Numbered from the stretch's first letter, positions 38,801-53,600 are shown. The stretch is DNA of 64,000 nt from Hyalella azteca (GCF_000764305.2 NW_025944349.1:124001-188000), one strand, 5' to 3'. The notes: a model not told the origin generated them from the letters alone. Translations and numbers: made by a program.

Positions 38801-40765
38801 TTGTGCCGAGTCATGCGAATATTTATTAAGAAATGCGGCGTACATTGTGGACCCAACCACACGTTCTTCATTTACCAGGAAAAGATTGCTACAGTGAGAC
38901 AACGTTCATATAGTGAAGTTCATCGCCTGAAGTTCTACGTGAACTAACCACGCTATACACAAGATTTCCTGTCACTTGGACGTGAGAGAATGATGGTTTT
39001 GTAAAATATCTGTTGATGAATGATTGATTAATAATAATTCACACGTTATAATTGAGGAGATACATTCATTTCAATTTTTTACGCTCTGATTCTATTTCAA
39101 GCAAAATTTCACTTCAGGCTGATATCTGGCCATCGGCCAATGACAAATTATTCGTATTCGGATGAAATTTCAATCTCGATAAATCACGTGAATAGGCGTG
39201 GCATATTTTGATAGCTGGATGGATAAATCTCATCAATAAAATACCAAAAGTTTAGATTTTTCTATTTATTTTATTTCAAAATCATATGGATCAGCATAAT
39301 AACACAAAATGAATTTTATTCCTAAGAAAATAATTTTGCAAATTTTATAACACCTAAAGAACACTTTAGAAATAAATATATGAAGAAAAGTAACAAAAAT
39401 ATCAGGAGAAAAAAATATGTTAATTTAAATACTTTTTGACATGATATTTTAAAAAGAATGTAAATTTGTATTAAGCGATGTACACATTTTCTACCAGGGC
39501 ACATAAAATGTGAAAACAGCGTACGCCTAATATCTATTTGCTATATACAAACACCGCGCTAGAAGAATTGTTATTGGTATTACTGTGTGTATGCAATTAC
39601 CTGTAAACTACGTCGTTCGTTCGATGCAAGAAAAGAAGATGTGAAATTACTCAATATTGATAAAAATTTCTCGCTCACGCGTATCGTAGAATATAATAGT
39701 TTGGTTGCGCTGCCTCCCTCTATTTCTCAATCTTCAAAATCCCAGCTTTAGATTCTGCAGTTGATCGGAAACAAAAATTGCATTCGTTCGATTGTGTTGA
39801 TTCTTTTTCTGTTGTACTAAATTTGCCCCAAATGTCTCTGTGGAATACCACGGTAGTTCAGCGATTTCCAATTTGTGCGATCGTATTTTCTAAGAACCAC
39901 ATTAGTGACAAGCGAACTTTGAGTGTATTGCACACCTGGCAAGATCATGAACTCGCTCCGCAGATATGTTTAGCTAGCAAGACAGAAAATGAATTCATGA
40001 AGAAGTTTGGAGCTATACACGCTAAATATTTTTAAAACTTCTAAGCTTTGCTTTTCATGGAGGAGATGTGCTTGCATATCTCTAGGCACATTGCGTTATT
40101 GCAAGTATCATAAACGAAAAGTTTCATTCACATCGTACAGTGATTGAATTAAGCACGAGATTGAATGACTAAAATCAATGAAGCATAATTATTGAGTAGC
40201 TACTGATAGACCAGCACTCTTCATATAAAAATGTGATGCAAGTGTCTGATAATGTGACGGATGGTGGCCACTTGACTCCCATCAACTGCGCCGTCCATCA
40301 TCTGAAATGCAGGCATGAGCACCCACTCTCAACGCTTAATTTTGAGCCATCATCGCGGTAATGAGTGTTCAGAGCGCGGGTCTGAGCGCTGATATGCGCT
40401 CGACAGATCTTATTTTTTCGGCCGTTATCGTCTGGAATAGACTCATGTGATTTGTGTCCAACTCTAGTAGAAAGAGATTATGTAGTTTAAACTGAAAATA
40501 TCAAGTGAATTATTCCATATTATTTAATTCTCAAATCAAATTATTTCTAGAGTGAACCAAAAATGGATGCGAATTATGCGATAAATCTAGGCATCATTTA
40601 TTCTCGAAAACAGAAAATAAATCACGAGAGAGCAATCAAATCTACGTTACTGAGTGCGATACAACAGCATATAAATAAAAAAAAATTAATGTTTAAATAC
40701 TTAAATATCCAAAAACAAGTAAGCCCACGTGGTTCCATTCTGGGCGAAAATGAATAGCCAGATTA
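35841..40765. other. Intergenic, nothing supported
   Basis: Frames at 36.25-36.48, 36.6-36.87, 38.47-38.73 (minus) and 39.78-40.03 kb were read. None shows a domain, a signal peptide or flanking splice sites that join to another exon. Confidence 0.5.
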
Positions 40766-40955
40766 GGAAGTGGTCAATGGCACCGGGACGAGATAAGCGG
40801 ATTACGGGTTTGAAACCTGGCAAGGTGCAAACATTCTACGACTTCGCTTGTAGACGGCCATCGCTGTCGAAGGTGGTACATTCGTAATGTGGCCTTAGAT
40901 GTCGCCACGTAACCAATTTGTCTAATAAATCATAAATAATCCCTAATAAATAATC
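40766..40955 (+). mobile_element. tRNA-promoter-like (SINE-like) remnant
   Basis: An A-box-like TGGTCAATGG (40771-40780) precedes a B-box-like GGTTTGAAACC (40807-40817). A body with GCTGTCGAAGGTGG follows, then a tail of repeated AATAAAT-type units up to about 40955. The body shares the GGTT-Y-RA-box and a CTGTCG-xx-GGT block with the remnant at 8651-8850, so they may be diverged relatives. No cloverleaf is apparent. Confidence 0.35.
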
Positions 40956-43153
40956 CTTTTGCTGACAGTTACTAGAGTGGAAGGGAGCCACCAATAACTG
41001 TAAAGGGCAAAAGAAATGTCAGCTCCGACAAAGAGTTCTCGAATAACATTGCCGATAATCTCCACGTAACAAGCTGGCTCATCTTGCCAACGGTGTCCAC
41101 CAAATAAAATATTAAGTTTAATTGACCACTAAATTAGAAAAGAAAAGGAACATTGAAAAAATGCATGCTGTATTATACACCGAAAAGTTTGTTGCCAAGT
41201 AACCCACAGTTTCTTCCTTCACAATTTTTTTAATTGAAGATAATATACACGACGTTGTTTCTTGATATAGTGAGTTCTAGTTCATTGCATTGTTACTGAA
41301 AAAAGATGGAAGTTTAATTTATTTGCGCTGTTGAGGTCGTGTAAACCGTCAAAATATAAAAAAAAATGAAAATATCTCCATGATGAAATTCTTGTGGCAA
41401 TATTTTTCCTGTTTCTGATTGAAAACCTGCAAGAAATTTCACATGAACCAGCACAATGTCAAGATCCACAGCTAACTCCAACAGAAGTTTTGGCCAAAAC
41501 CATCTTCTCTTATGCATTGTTTTAAGTTTAAAACAATAATAGCAAAGAGAGCTTGGAGCTTGTTCAAATTATCCCCGGGCTGACCGTAACTCGGTGGCCG
41601 AGGTTTTGGCGAAGCTTCTCCGCCATTGCCGCGGCTCTAGAAACAATCTCGAGGCGCAATAGAGGCGCCCGTATTAACGTCCACTCGATGGTCCAAGCAG
41701 AAGGCTTAAGTCAAGAGCGGCGACACCAATGGCGCACTTATTTAGGTTTTTATTTGCATTTTATAGCGATGCAGGTTGCGAACTGTCGTTGAGAATAGCA
41801 TCTTCTGAAGCAGGCATATTCATGGATCTGATAGCTTCCTCTCAGGTTTTCTATTGCTGATAGTTTGTTATTTATTGTGTATTGAAAGTGCTGTATGAAA
41901 GGTAATTCTTGAGCAGTAGATTTGCTTCAGGATGTGTTTGTAGTGGCCATACCTAGATGGGGGAAAATTCTATTATTCACCACGAGAGCAAAATATTGCA
42001 TTCCAGTTCGCAAATGAGAATTTTCGCGACGCTGTAAATGTGATTAATAGGAAAACTTCGTGATTTTTTTAATTTATTTTCGACTGAAATAACCGAGAAA
42101 TTTTACGTATACCCATTTCCTGCAAAACTAAATCTCCTAAACAAAATATTTTGTTTGTTTTCTTCTCAATTAAACTGGTTGAAAGAAATTTTATTTCATC
42201 ACATTTCTTCGCCTTATACTTTATATTATAACCTCATTTTACCACCCGTTTACGATTTATGTTAATATTCTATCGGGTTGGGAACATTTACAGTTAAAAA
42301 TGTTATCTTTCATGTCATAATTTGAATGCTCCGGTAACAAGAAAACGCAATGAAATTTCATGGCCTTTCATAATACCCTCCTCGGCGCAACGTTAATAAT
42401 CGAATCCAATAAATTTTGCAAACATTCCGAGAGCTATTGGCCCGGAGTTCCAACCGCGGCCCTTTAACTTGCAGCACTTTTCGATAGGTCTCATGGAAGA
42501 TTTGCCAAGCAAACTGTTCGGATGTACCAAGTCGAAATTTTTTCATTACTGCCACGCTAATGATTGTGCCTGAATGATGAATCCGAAGTAGTGCAAAGTC
42601 TATTAGAAGCGGCTTATAAATTGCGCAATGCTCTTGATCGGAGCTTCTCACAGACAAGTCGGCTGCAAAAGATTTCAGATGCATTTCCAATATCGATGGC
42701 TATTGGAACTGGGAGATTCCGATGAAAGTTCCGATTCGAAATTGGAAGATTCAAATGACTCAGATTAAATTGAAGCACAACTTGTAACAATGGTTTACTG
42801 AAAAAAAACAATAATTTTAACGTCTGGAAGTTTAACAAATTACACGGATATTTTCTCTTCAATCACCGAAACTCCATCATAGATACGACTGCAGAGGCCA
42901 ACATATTATCATACAATGACTCATACATTAACGCTAACTATATTAGTGATGACGTACAGCCATCATACAGAATTAATGGACTTGAATTACTTCCGCTAAT
43001 AAATTGCATAAATTGCTTCATATAAATAAGAAATTTATCGATTAGATTCGTGAAGCTGTCAGCGCTTTTTTATTAAGCGCCACCTGAGTACAGGGACACG
43101 TGACTTAGTCGTGAGGGATAAGTAAGTCACATATCTGTCTAGATAACATATCT

Positions 43154-43196
43154 GGGGTGGTAATACACCCCGTAATATCATACGGGGTGGTAATAC
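43154..43196. repeat. Duplicated GGGGTGGTAATAC with two overlapping hairpins
   Basis: GGGGTGGTAATAC occurs at 43154-43166 and again at 43184-43196. GGGGTG can pair with CACCCC (43166-43171), while ACCCCGTA (43167-43174) can instead pair with TACGGGGT (43181-43188). Confidence 0.7.
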
Positions 43197-45092
43197 ATGA
43201 GTGTTATACGATACAGGTAGAGGCTACGACGTTGACCGTAAGTTCGGAGAACTATAATGACGCAAGTTACATCGCGGAGCGCTTGTCAACTACTGCCGGG
43301 GGCCTTACTAAGGTTCCCAGCCCTTTTATAGACTTCGTACCTCCGTTCATTAAGTTCTTGTCCTCGTAACACATATGCTGAATAAGCTGTCGACTCAGCG
43401 TCTTTGGCAAGCTCAGTGACACTGTGAACGCATAGCTAATTAGATCTGCTTGTAGACACAGAAGGATTTTTATGCACGAATTACTCTCGGACAAAGCAAG
43501 TGCCGTTCGTAATGGATGAATTTTATAAATTTCGAGTAAATAACTGTAATTCGAAATAATAAAAAATTAATTTGTTTACAAAATTCAATTTCAACGACAA
43601 CATTGTTTATAGGTACTAGATAAAAAAAAACCATCGTGAAAAAAACTTATTTTAGCGAGTAATATCACTTGAGCATTAAATCACACATATAGTCTAGGGA
43701 CCTACGACCTTTCATCCAACAGTGATAATGATTATATTCTCCAGTTTCAAGTATTTTGAAGAATATACTCTAGCTCTGTATAACACTCTAACACTCTAAT
43801 ATAATACATCCACGAGTTTAATGGAACAAGCTCCCGAGGGACTCGAACAACAATTATTTAATTGTTTATCTCACAAACTTTTATGTATCCTATACACAAG
43901 CGAAACTTTAGCTAGGTAAATACGATAACTTATATACTCCTGCTTAAATCATAGACGATTCTAAGTTGGCCGGCAATCAGCCATATATTATCACCTAGCA
44001 TGAAGCTAAAATTGTTCAACTGTGAAGCAGGACTTTCGTATTCCTCCAGGCAAATAATGTTGATTACGAGTTTACTTCGTTGAAGAGAAGTTGAATTTAC
44101 GTTATTTCAACGCCAGATTCCTGTTGGGTTGAAACACTCACCGAACGCTGCACGTTGACGGTTTAAATCTGTATTTTACGGACTAAACTTGGGCTGTTCC
44201 GAAAGGCTGGCTTCAACAAAGTTCCGTCTCAATGGCAAATCTCTCAATACTTTTATGCCTCAATGCTCAGTTCTTGGTCTCTTTCCAGATAAATTCCTTT
44301 GAATTATAATCAGTTCAGTTTCCTTCGGGTTTCTGCTAGACGATGAGTTACAAATAGCGTTAACCATAAATGCGATTGATTTTTGAACTTGCCAACCATA
44401 AACTGCCTAAAAATTTTAAATTATTGTTCTTAATAATCATTATCATATGAAACTCGAAGCAATGCAATGCAGTAAACCGCGAATATAATTTATTTTAAGA
44501 GTTTAAAAAAAACTTCAAAGATCTAAATGGACAAACACGTCATCTAAAAAATTTTCTAGATATGCATGTTTCAAATGAATTTATATTAATATTTGATTTT
44601 TTATGATTATGTAAGATTGATCCTTCTTGATGATCCTTCAGTTCAGAAGCAACCAAGGAATGAGTTTACTCATGCCATGTAAAAATTATTATTTAATCTC
44701 AATTGAATTAACGGGTATAATATATCTACTGCATTGGCCATAAGTGTCTCAAAGAATAATTTTCGGAACATTCGCATTTGAGTGAGATAAACAAAAATAT
44801 CAAGTTTGTCCTGAGATTATATAATCCAATTAGTAAAATCTTTTAAATATATACAAGCATTTCTTGTATAAAAAATTTCGGAATGAACACAAAAATTCCC
44901 GCTGATATTTTCTATTGAGGTGGCAGGATGAGTGACGTAAAGCGGGAATGCGACGTTAAATGCAATTTCCGACCAACGCAACCACAAAAAAACTTTGTAT
45001 ATTAAGATTTCAGAGTCGTTTGATGGTGTTTAATTCTCACAATTTATGCATTTACATGGACAATTTCTCTTTGAATTTCAAACAATTATATG

Positions 45093-45143
45093 AAGTTGGA
45101 TGAAATGTTGGATGGAATTGGATAATAAAGTTGGATGAAATGG
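45093..45143. repeat. Small direct repeat, AAGTTGGATGAAATG
   Basis: Two copies of AAGTTGGATGAAATG flank a diverged TTGGATGGAATTGGATAAT. Confidence 0.7.
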
Positions 45144-47250
45144 GAAAACCGATGCGTGTGATCTTCGTTATTGTTATTGTAGATTGATTTTTTTAGATCT
45201 CACCATTTCAGTAAATCTCCAGTTTTTTCACTTTATCCACCTCTCATGAAAAACGCAATTTACAGCAGTTCTTGCCGATGCAGATTTAACTGCCAATAGA
45301 GCAGTAAACAAAATCAAAATGATATTTTTTATCTTCCGCTCTATGGGCAGACCCATTATTTGCTGAACGTAAGAAACCCGTGCCGAAATTCGACTGCTGC
45401 TACGATGAATAATTTCAGGTAAAAATACTGATGCGTTTTCATTTTAGGTTTTTTTTCTGATAAGTTCAAGAATGCGCCATGTTATTCAACACTGAAATTA
45501 TTGGATCATGCATTGCAAATCATCCATTCATTCGTGGTCTATGAATACTTGAAGCATTGGGAACGCTTTCAATGTTGAAGGAGAAGATAGCCACTGCGCT
45601 GGAGTAAAATGCCCTTTTCTGCTGCAGAATGCTAACTTATAAAAAAATTTATTCATATTTCACGCAAACATGTCCTCTGCGAATAATATTCACTTCCATT
45701 GCATCAAAATCAGTTCATTCAAAGAAGAATTTTCAAACCATGACGTCTAAAGTTCCAAAATACTATACAAAATACTGCAATATTTTCCATTCATGCACCC
45801 CACAACTAGTTCAGTCTCACATTACACGAGAGACTGAATCCTTCAAGATATTTGCTATGCATGAATTTCATGAATTTCAAAATGCATTGACTTGGCTTTC
45901 AAGGTTGAGGGAAATTAATTATTTCGACCTGCCACTGTAACGCATTCGAGCGTAAAGCGATACATATTTCGTCTAAAACTACATCAGCTCTGGCATTTTG
46001 ATGGGACAGTTGAATTTTCCTCGTTAGTTTCACTCAGCTTAGATATTAAATATTGAAAGCCAATTGTTCAGTAAACGAAACCTTACAATTAAAAATAGTT
46101 ACTGTTTATTGGGGGCCCGTTAAAAAATGGTATTCGGGAAAATTTTAAAATTAAAGTTTTTATACCGACATATACTCCACAAAAACTTCTGCTCTTTTAA
46201 AAGATCACGAAACGAATATTCAGTGCGTGAATAGAGTTGCAAAGGAAAATTTGAGAAAATTTATACCAAGTTTCAGAAGAATTAGATCTGATGTTCATAA
46301 ACCGAGTATCTCAATGAAGCCAACCCATGAATGAAATCTGGTGAACGAATGATCCGTCTCACCTTGTCAAGAAAAAAGTTCCCGATATACACGAAACAAT
46401 TCCCGAAGGAAGCTCACCAATTTCATCCCTAAAGAAAAATCGAACATAGACCATGAAGAAGAACCAGACATTTATACAATAGCAAAGCGTCGTGATGATC
46501 CTTCTGCCATGAGTGACGGAGTCGTTTTTCAGTGAGGGTAGTGAGAGGAGATTCAGTTGCCCCTACTACTTCGTCGGGTGAGGTTGTTTGTGTCGATCCG
46601 AGGTCTTCACTGCGAAATGAGTGTTAACCAGGCTTTGTTTTGTTGCTGTAGAAAAAACTTTTTTCGCACGCCCAAGATATCCGTTCGGTGGCTTTTTACT
46701 CTAGATAAGTAAAAATATATCGCAAGGCTTAGTGACACACGAATTAAATTCGAAATATTAAAAAACGAATTAGAAGTCCATAAATTTTAATGATTTTCCA
46801 TTTGAAAATTGTTTTCAAATGTTATTGATAACGCCAACTTTCGTGCACTTCTATTGTTGTAATAGAAATTATTTTCAATCTGAAACATGTCGATAGTAAA
46901 TAGAGATACTTATGAATCGTGCTTATGTGTTGATAGTGACGACGTTTTTAAAAGTCTCCATTTGTATTAAGTTGAATGCATAATATCGCTACACGAACGA
47001 AAGCCTTGTTATATAAAAGAATTGTGCGACGTATTTCGTTGTGTAAATTGCGATAAGGTCACCTACTTATTTCTTATATCTGAATTACACATCAAAAGAA
47101 CGCGAAGCTTTGCGTACAATTTCACTTTCCTTGTTAATTCTGCAATTTCTTTTAATTTTTCATAATTTCTACCGCATCTCTGACTTTGAACTGATCACTT
47201 TGCTGCAATTTATTACTCAAATTAGCAATATTTATTAAATAAAAATGTTA

Positions 47251-47395
47251 ATTCTTATTATATTATTATTATTATCATTATTATTAATATTATTATTTAT
47301 TATTATTATTATTATTATATTACTATTTCAATTATTATTATTTACTGTTATTATTATGTTACTACTTCTTTTACTAATATTCATAATATTAGTGA
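47251..47395. repeat. ATT/TTA trinucleotide microsatellite
   Basis: About 145 bp of imperfect ATT repeats. The 76-codon frame through it (Leu/Ile only) is an artefact of the repeat. Confidence 0.95.
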
Positions 47396-50300
47396 TGACG
47401 TTTCCTATATCCAACAATTCTGTAAATAATATTTCAATGTATTTTTTCACATGTTTTATTTATTTCATAATATAATTTTTCTTCTGTGCATATTTCATGA
47501 AAAAAAACATCACGGAAGCATGAGTTTTTCTCAATATTATCTACATTTTCTCAATATTTTCATCTCAATCTCGTATTAGCTGAAAACAGAATTAGTGAAA
47601 AACCAGATAAGCATTTTATGGAAGCGACCTACCAGATTTTTCTTATTTCTCTTTTAATTTGAATTTATTTCTGATATATTAGTTCATCAAGAATGCAAAG
47701 ATGCCGATTTAATTGTTCTCTCTTCTCACCATTTCATTGCCCACAGAAATCAGACACCTTTGAAGGGCATTTCGAAAAAAGTTAAAAATATCTCTCCGGC
47801 CATTAGGCATTAAAAAGACCAAAATTTACATATTTTTTATTTCCCCGGCCAGATCTTTCTTTCCGGCACAGATGAGCGACGAACTAAGGCGTCCATTAAT
47901 TTAGCTCAGGTGTCGAGCTGTTGGTTTATATGAAAGTATTTTATTTTAAACAAATACTTCTAACAGAATCTTAACAGATAACGCAAATTGAGACTTCACA
48001 CACTCGATTAATGTTCTCATCAGATATAACAAAATACGGCACCTGAATAAAATATATAGAAGAAAGCGCAAGCTATTTAGTTCCACTTCCAGAAATTTTT
48101 CAGAATAGTGTTTCATACAAAACATAAATTTACACACCATCTGTAATATACTTGTGTTCACAAACTACACGCATAATGATAGCTTGGAAAATAATCAAGT
48201 AGGTGTATTTACACACCACTTACGCTGTAACACTTGCGTGTATCAGTATCCCACTTACTATACCTGGGTTAACAAACTACACGCGTTCCAATATCGGTGC
48301 TTACGCAGAACGCCCCGTAAGTACGCAAGTAACTCACATTAATTGCCATGTCGTTTCGCTAAGATACGGCTCAAATGCGATGTTTTATTTGCCTTTATGA
48401 TATCGTGACAAGTACATCGTAATGGAGGAATTGATTTATGTGCACCTCATATGAATAAGTGACGAGAAATGGTAATTGGAATTTGATGAACGCAGTGACT
48501 TTAATTTGTGATTTAGGCTGCTCATAATAAGAATTTATTCAATCTAGAATTTGTGTTATTTCAATCGTATGAAAATATTGGGTAGTTTCCATAGTCGATT
48601 TTATCAACTTCGGAAATAATAATAATTATCATATCGAATTGTCCAGTGACTGCTGCTCAATGTTTGTATTTTTAACGCAATGTTACCAGCAGGAAAATTA
48701 GCGGATCCAAATAATCACAGGGTTTGTTTATAGTGCTTAAATAATTCATTTTTTTCAAATGAGGGATTCTGATAACGGAAAGCAACGCTTGAAGGTATAC
48801 TCGGTTTTTTGAGCGGCAGTCACGTCACGATTTTTTTCATAATGGCATTCTTCAATACAAATAAAACAAATTATTGATGATGACCGTCGCGGTTGCAGCA
48901 GTACTGTATTGAGCTAATTACATTTTTCGACTCAAAGCTTTATAAGCTTTGAACTGCTCGCCCGATTAGGTAATTAGGGCAATCCACGCCGTGAAATTAG
49001 CTACTTCCAGAGAAGCATTTGTTTCCCCAACCTAATACGCTGTCAGACTAAAAATATACATTTTATTCCTAGATCCAGAGCAGGCTTCTGGAGAAATGTT
49101 GTTAGGGTAATGAAGGAGTCTAAAATTTTCAGAGCTCGCCAATTTTGGGATATTTGGCTTAGAACAAACACGGATGATTTTAACGATGCATTTTTAGTTT
49201 GTTTATTACTCAGAAATAATGTAGAAGCCAATTTAACGCTTAGAATTTGACTAGACAAGACAAGCTCAGTCAAAAAAAGCGTCAAGCTTGTCTTTTGGAA
49301 TGTTGTGCATAAAATCAAAAGAATCTCTTCAAATTCCATATGCTCTTATTTGCCCAAGGAACATTTCACGAAACATATGTATTTATTAAATTTATTCAAT
49401 TTCAACGCAAATAAAAATTATTATTTGTATGCGTGCAGCTAAGAAAATCTTGCGTTGAAAATGCTCCCGGAAGCGTAAAGTTTCAAGCACTTCATCGGGT
49501 TGGGAGCCCATTGAAACTTTGTTTACGGCCTCACGCACTCCTAAACTTAAATGAGGGTTTCACATGCTGATCCCTCTATTGGAAATGCCGTGTTATTCTT
49601 TGGTTGCTACAGGTAACGGTTGCCTCGCAAGATTACTCATTGCCCAGCAATGGATCAAATGTTTTTATACGCTAAGACTTGATTAATTGGGCGCCCGATG
49701 ACCGAGATCAATGAACAGATAAAGTCAATTTGCATAATGATGAATATTCACAATGATGATCCTATTCAGGCCTTCGTCCAAAAAATCTCCTGCTTGTTGT
49801 GACTGCAATAAATCACGTAATAATTTATTAATAGAGAATACAAATCTTATATAAAGTTACCATTACCAACGGAATATTCGAAAGATTGACTTTAGTCTTT
49901 CCAATACACTCTACCAGTTTCGAAAGTTGTACGTTTTTAATACAAAATCGGTATTGCCTAAAACTTCTAAAACTGCTTCTTTCGTGCATGCGAAACATTG
50001 GCTGGGATTCAGCCACTGGCTCTAGGTCCAATTATCTAACATCCTGCTCCGAAAAACGGTTTCAGGATCCGGAACACAGTTTAAAATAACAGCAAATGTC
50101 GTAACAATTGAGATTTCAAAAAATGTTTTCCATCTGTAATTTGCACTTTGTATCCAGACAAAAATTTGAATGCATCAACATTCAACGATAAGAAAGAGCG
50201 CACGACTTCATTTAGTGGACTACCGGGCCAGTCTATATAATCACTAATTTTAGAAAAACATTTTTCTTATCTGTGGCAGAGCGCGGACTCCGCTGCAGTT

Positions 50301-50479
50301 GGCCGTTATCGTTTTATTTCGAATTCAAACCTTTTGCGACAAATACCTATTGCGGCGCACCAAATTTCGAGCACGTTATTAGTAAGCTGACCCGTGTGTA
50401 AATTACGCCAGACATGAATTAGATCCATCTGCCAACTTGAATATCCGAAAGTCAACAATGACACTTTTGATTATTGTTG
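47396..50479. other. Intergenic, nothing supported
   Basis: ACAAACTACACGC occurs twice (about 48160 and 48270) with several short inverted words nearby. I cannot define an element. Confidence 0.5.
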
Positions 50480-50655
50480 GCGCATTTTCTAATTCATGGA
50501 AAAAATGCGCTATTGTGCTCGTCATGTCCGTCCGTCCGTCCGTCTGTCCGTCTGTCTATCCGTTCGTCTGTCCGTCTGTCTGTCCGTCTGTCTGTCCGTG
50601 ACTTTACGGACGGGCGGACGAGAAAATGAGCCCTCTGTCACTCACTGCAGTGAGT
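50480..50655 (+). mobile_element. Helentron/DINE-like short element, copy 2
   Basis: It starts GCGCATTTTCTAATTCATGG and has an inner inverted match AAAAATGCGC (hairpin at the 5' end). The GTCC/GTCT array is longer than in the other copies (about 50524-50600). The inverted end GAGAAAATGAGC (50620-50631) has one mismatch. The 16-bp palindrome ACTCACTGCAGTGAGT lies at 50640-50655. End to end the inverted repeats span 152 bp, against 120 bp in the other copies, so the length difference is due to the microsatellite. Confidence 0.7.
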
Positions 50656-53600
50656 ACTGATCAAATTTTTTAATTTATGCTGGTTTTGGAGAACCTGGTG
50701 GCTAAACTTAAAAACAGACCTTTTATTCGTGCTGCTTTAGATATTTTGTAACATGGAGATCCCGCACGTTCACTACCTTTTCATTATCAAGTTCATCAAT
50801 ATGTGACAATTTCATTCAAGGTTATATCATGTTTTGAAAGTTAGATTATTTGGGAAACAGGAAAAATTTCAAGGATGCAGGTTGGCCGACTATCTCAATA
50901 AGTGTTTTAGTATGCATGAGCGTCTCAAGTTTTTGGCTTCTCGGTTGCAATTTCAGAACGAAGTGAATAAGAAGTCCCGCGATTCTTGTACGTGAAGAAA
51001 AACAATTACGTGCTGCTCAGACTGCTCGAGCATGCCTGAGCCGTAGCTCTTCTGCATCTTTACGTTCAATTTTTCCGATAAACCTTTCGCTTCATTTACG
51101 TACAAGTGCCAACAATGTCCTATTAGGTACGTACGTTGAACCCTTTTATTAAATTCCTGTTACGGTTATTTTGGGAAAACAAAGTAAATGTATGGGTGAT
51201 AATGTAAAATGTACTCGTAACTATGTCAATCATGTAATTTTAATAATATATACGCTTTTTAATAACATGATTAACATAAACTACAGGCCACTGACAACGA
51301 CAATTGAATTGAAGTTCAAGAACAACCATTTATCGCTATTGAAAGCCCGATGAAAATTGAGCGCACGATGCAATGTGATTCATGAGCTTCAAATCGCTGG
51401 GCGTCGGAATTGAGTCGTAAATATTTGAGTTGAGGGTGTTGCCTGCGTCGGTTTATTGAACGATGTCGCACTGCCGGCAAATGAGACGAGGTGCCACGTC
51501 GAAACAAACTCAACAAAAAGTTCCTAGGCAAGCCGACACAAAGCCACGCGCGATCGCGGGACTTGAAGAAAGCGGTAGCACTTCTAAGACCTCCAATATC
51601 ACATGAGCAGAGACTCGTTAGTTTTTATAGAGACTGAAATATTGTTGAGTCAGAGTAGTTCATGGGCTTCCAGCAAAGGAGTGAGAATGCGTCTGCCTTA
51701 TGAAATTCATGCAATATTTACTCTAACTTCTGTCGGTGCCTCGCGAAGCTTGTTTTGATTAATGTAATGCATCAAATCATCGCGAAATTTGATATTGAAA
51801 ACTGCTTATTCAAACTCTGACACTGCATGAAGACTGTAATAATGACAAATTTGTGTTCGAAAACCATAACTATTGGACTAAATTATGGTTTGCATAGATA
51901 CTGAATGTTTGATACCGGTATTAATATTACGAATTCAATTTAGTTTCGGAATAATAAAAGGGATGTCAATAGAATGCTGACTAAACATCGTTACGTTTCA
52001 TTGCATCGAATACATAATTAAATAAAAATCGCGAAACCTCACACTACCACTATAATCAATGATGATGCACTTTCTGCACTAAAAGGGAACTATACTCAGT
52101 GGGTGAACAAAGTGAAGAATATTTCGTGGAAGATCCATATGCCGGCCGTGATAATGCCTTTCATGATTACCACCATTGCCAATGACATATGGCAAATTGT
52201 AGCTACATCCTAGCCTGACTCCTTGCCACAGCGGGGGCTGGTTTCAAGCAAGAGGCCGTCTGTCTTCCTGATCTTGCAGAAGTGTGGCCAAGCTCACAAT
52301 ATTTTGCTTAGAGCCACCATGGCATTGCCTAGTGAAGTCCACTGTATGTTTGCAGCTCTGCATGGAGCGCGGCTTATGAGCACCTCGACGTGTCTCTGGG
52401 CATGTTTTCGCAGTTCTACACAGAAGAATTCGCGGTTTTATTCGGCGAAATTTGCTGTTTGCTTTCATAGCTGAGAAGACCATGGAAGTGTATTTTTTGT
52501 CGACGTTATTCTGACTCCTGTTGTTTTGTTGGCCAGGAAGGTCGAATTAAAAGAAGACCAAGTGCCGACAGCCCATGAAATATATATAAAATTAAATAAA
52601 TATAAAATTAAAATTTAAATGCAAATATTTTAATTGAGCTGCGTAATAATCAAGGGTAGGGCATTTATCCAGTTTCGATTCAATTATTGGTGTCGCTGAA
52701 TAATTGTATTAATGAGATTCCCTACCTGATTTCACTTGTTTTCTCAATGCTAGTTTCGTTTTGCTTGAGGCAATTCGGAATGTTGTTGAATGTCATATCT
52801 TCAGAAATTCTATGTTCAGTGCGATTCTACCTCAACAAGATTTGCATCAATCTTTAAATTTATTGGCATGGCTCAGGCTTTCCGAGCTGAACCAATGCAA
52901 TAAATATTCAGGTAGTTATGATTCCCCCTCGCAACAGAATTCTAGTGAGTTATATAAAATATTTCCAAATATTCTAATAATTTAAAGTTATTCTCTTCTA
53001 ATTTTAATATATAAAATATTTGAGATCATATCCATATTTTTTATACAAATTTTTTGGATTATGATATGATTTATATATCAGGTTCTGGAGCTTTCTCCTG
53101 AGATTTTCAAATCGAGTGATCATCGATGATTACGTTCCTCATTCGATCACTCAATTCTCAAACACTACAATGAGCGAAGAATGTGTCGAGGAGGAATTCC
53201 AAGTTGTAAAGTTCGTGGAAAAGTGAACTGGTGTCTTGCCTTCAAATCCCTCATGAAAAATTTGCCGCATGAAGGTTTCGCAACTCTACCCAGAAGTAAT
53301 GTTATTACACGGAAATAGAATAAAGATTTTTCTCTGAATTTATTTGATGTCATGGCACTACTGTACATATAATTTTCCTAATATATTTAGAATGAAAAAG
53401 AAATACATTTTTTATTCATATATTTTGTTCCCATTTATTTGTAGCAGTTGCCCTCAAAATGTTAGCGTTAATAAAATATATGATAATTTTGTGAAAATTA
53501 ATAAAATTCCGGAGAAAAAAGGCCACAGAATTGTGCTGTAATCAGTTGCCGTGAGCCACGTAAGTCATTTGCACGCAACCGCCCTAATTGCTGTACGCAC

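Larger units (their letters stand above)
40956..47250. other. Intergenic, only small repeats
   Basis: Besides the hairpin pair at 43154 and the small direct repeat at 45093 there is a GC-richer patch (41570-41740) and a 110-codon minus frame (42690-42358). Neither resembles a known protein. Confidence 0.5.

Noticed and set aside
42358..42690. 110-codon minus frame
   Set aside because: A frame of this length is expected by chance a few times in 64 kb. No domain, signal peptide or splice context.
47245..47475. 76-codon frame rich in Leu/Ile, resembling a membrane protein
   Set aside because: It is a direct translation of an ATT microsatellite.
51461..51604. Lys/Gln-rich 47-codon frame with a histone H3-like flavour
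   Set aside because: Only the short K-Q-T word matches. The order and spacing of H3 tail residues do not, and there is no histone fold downstream.
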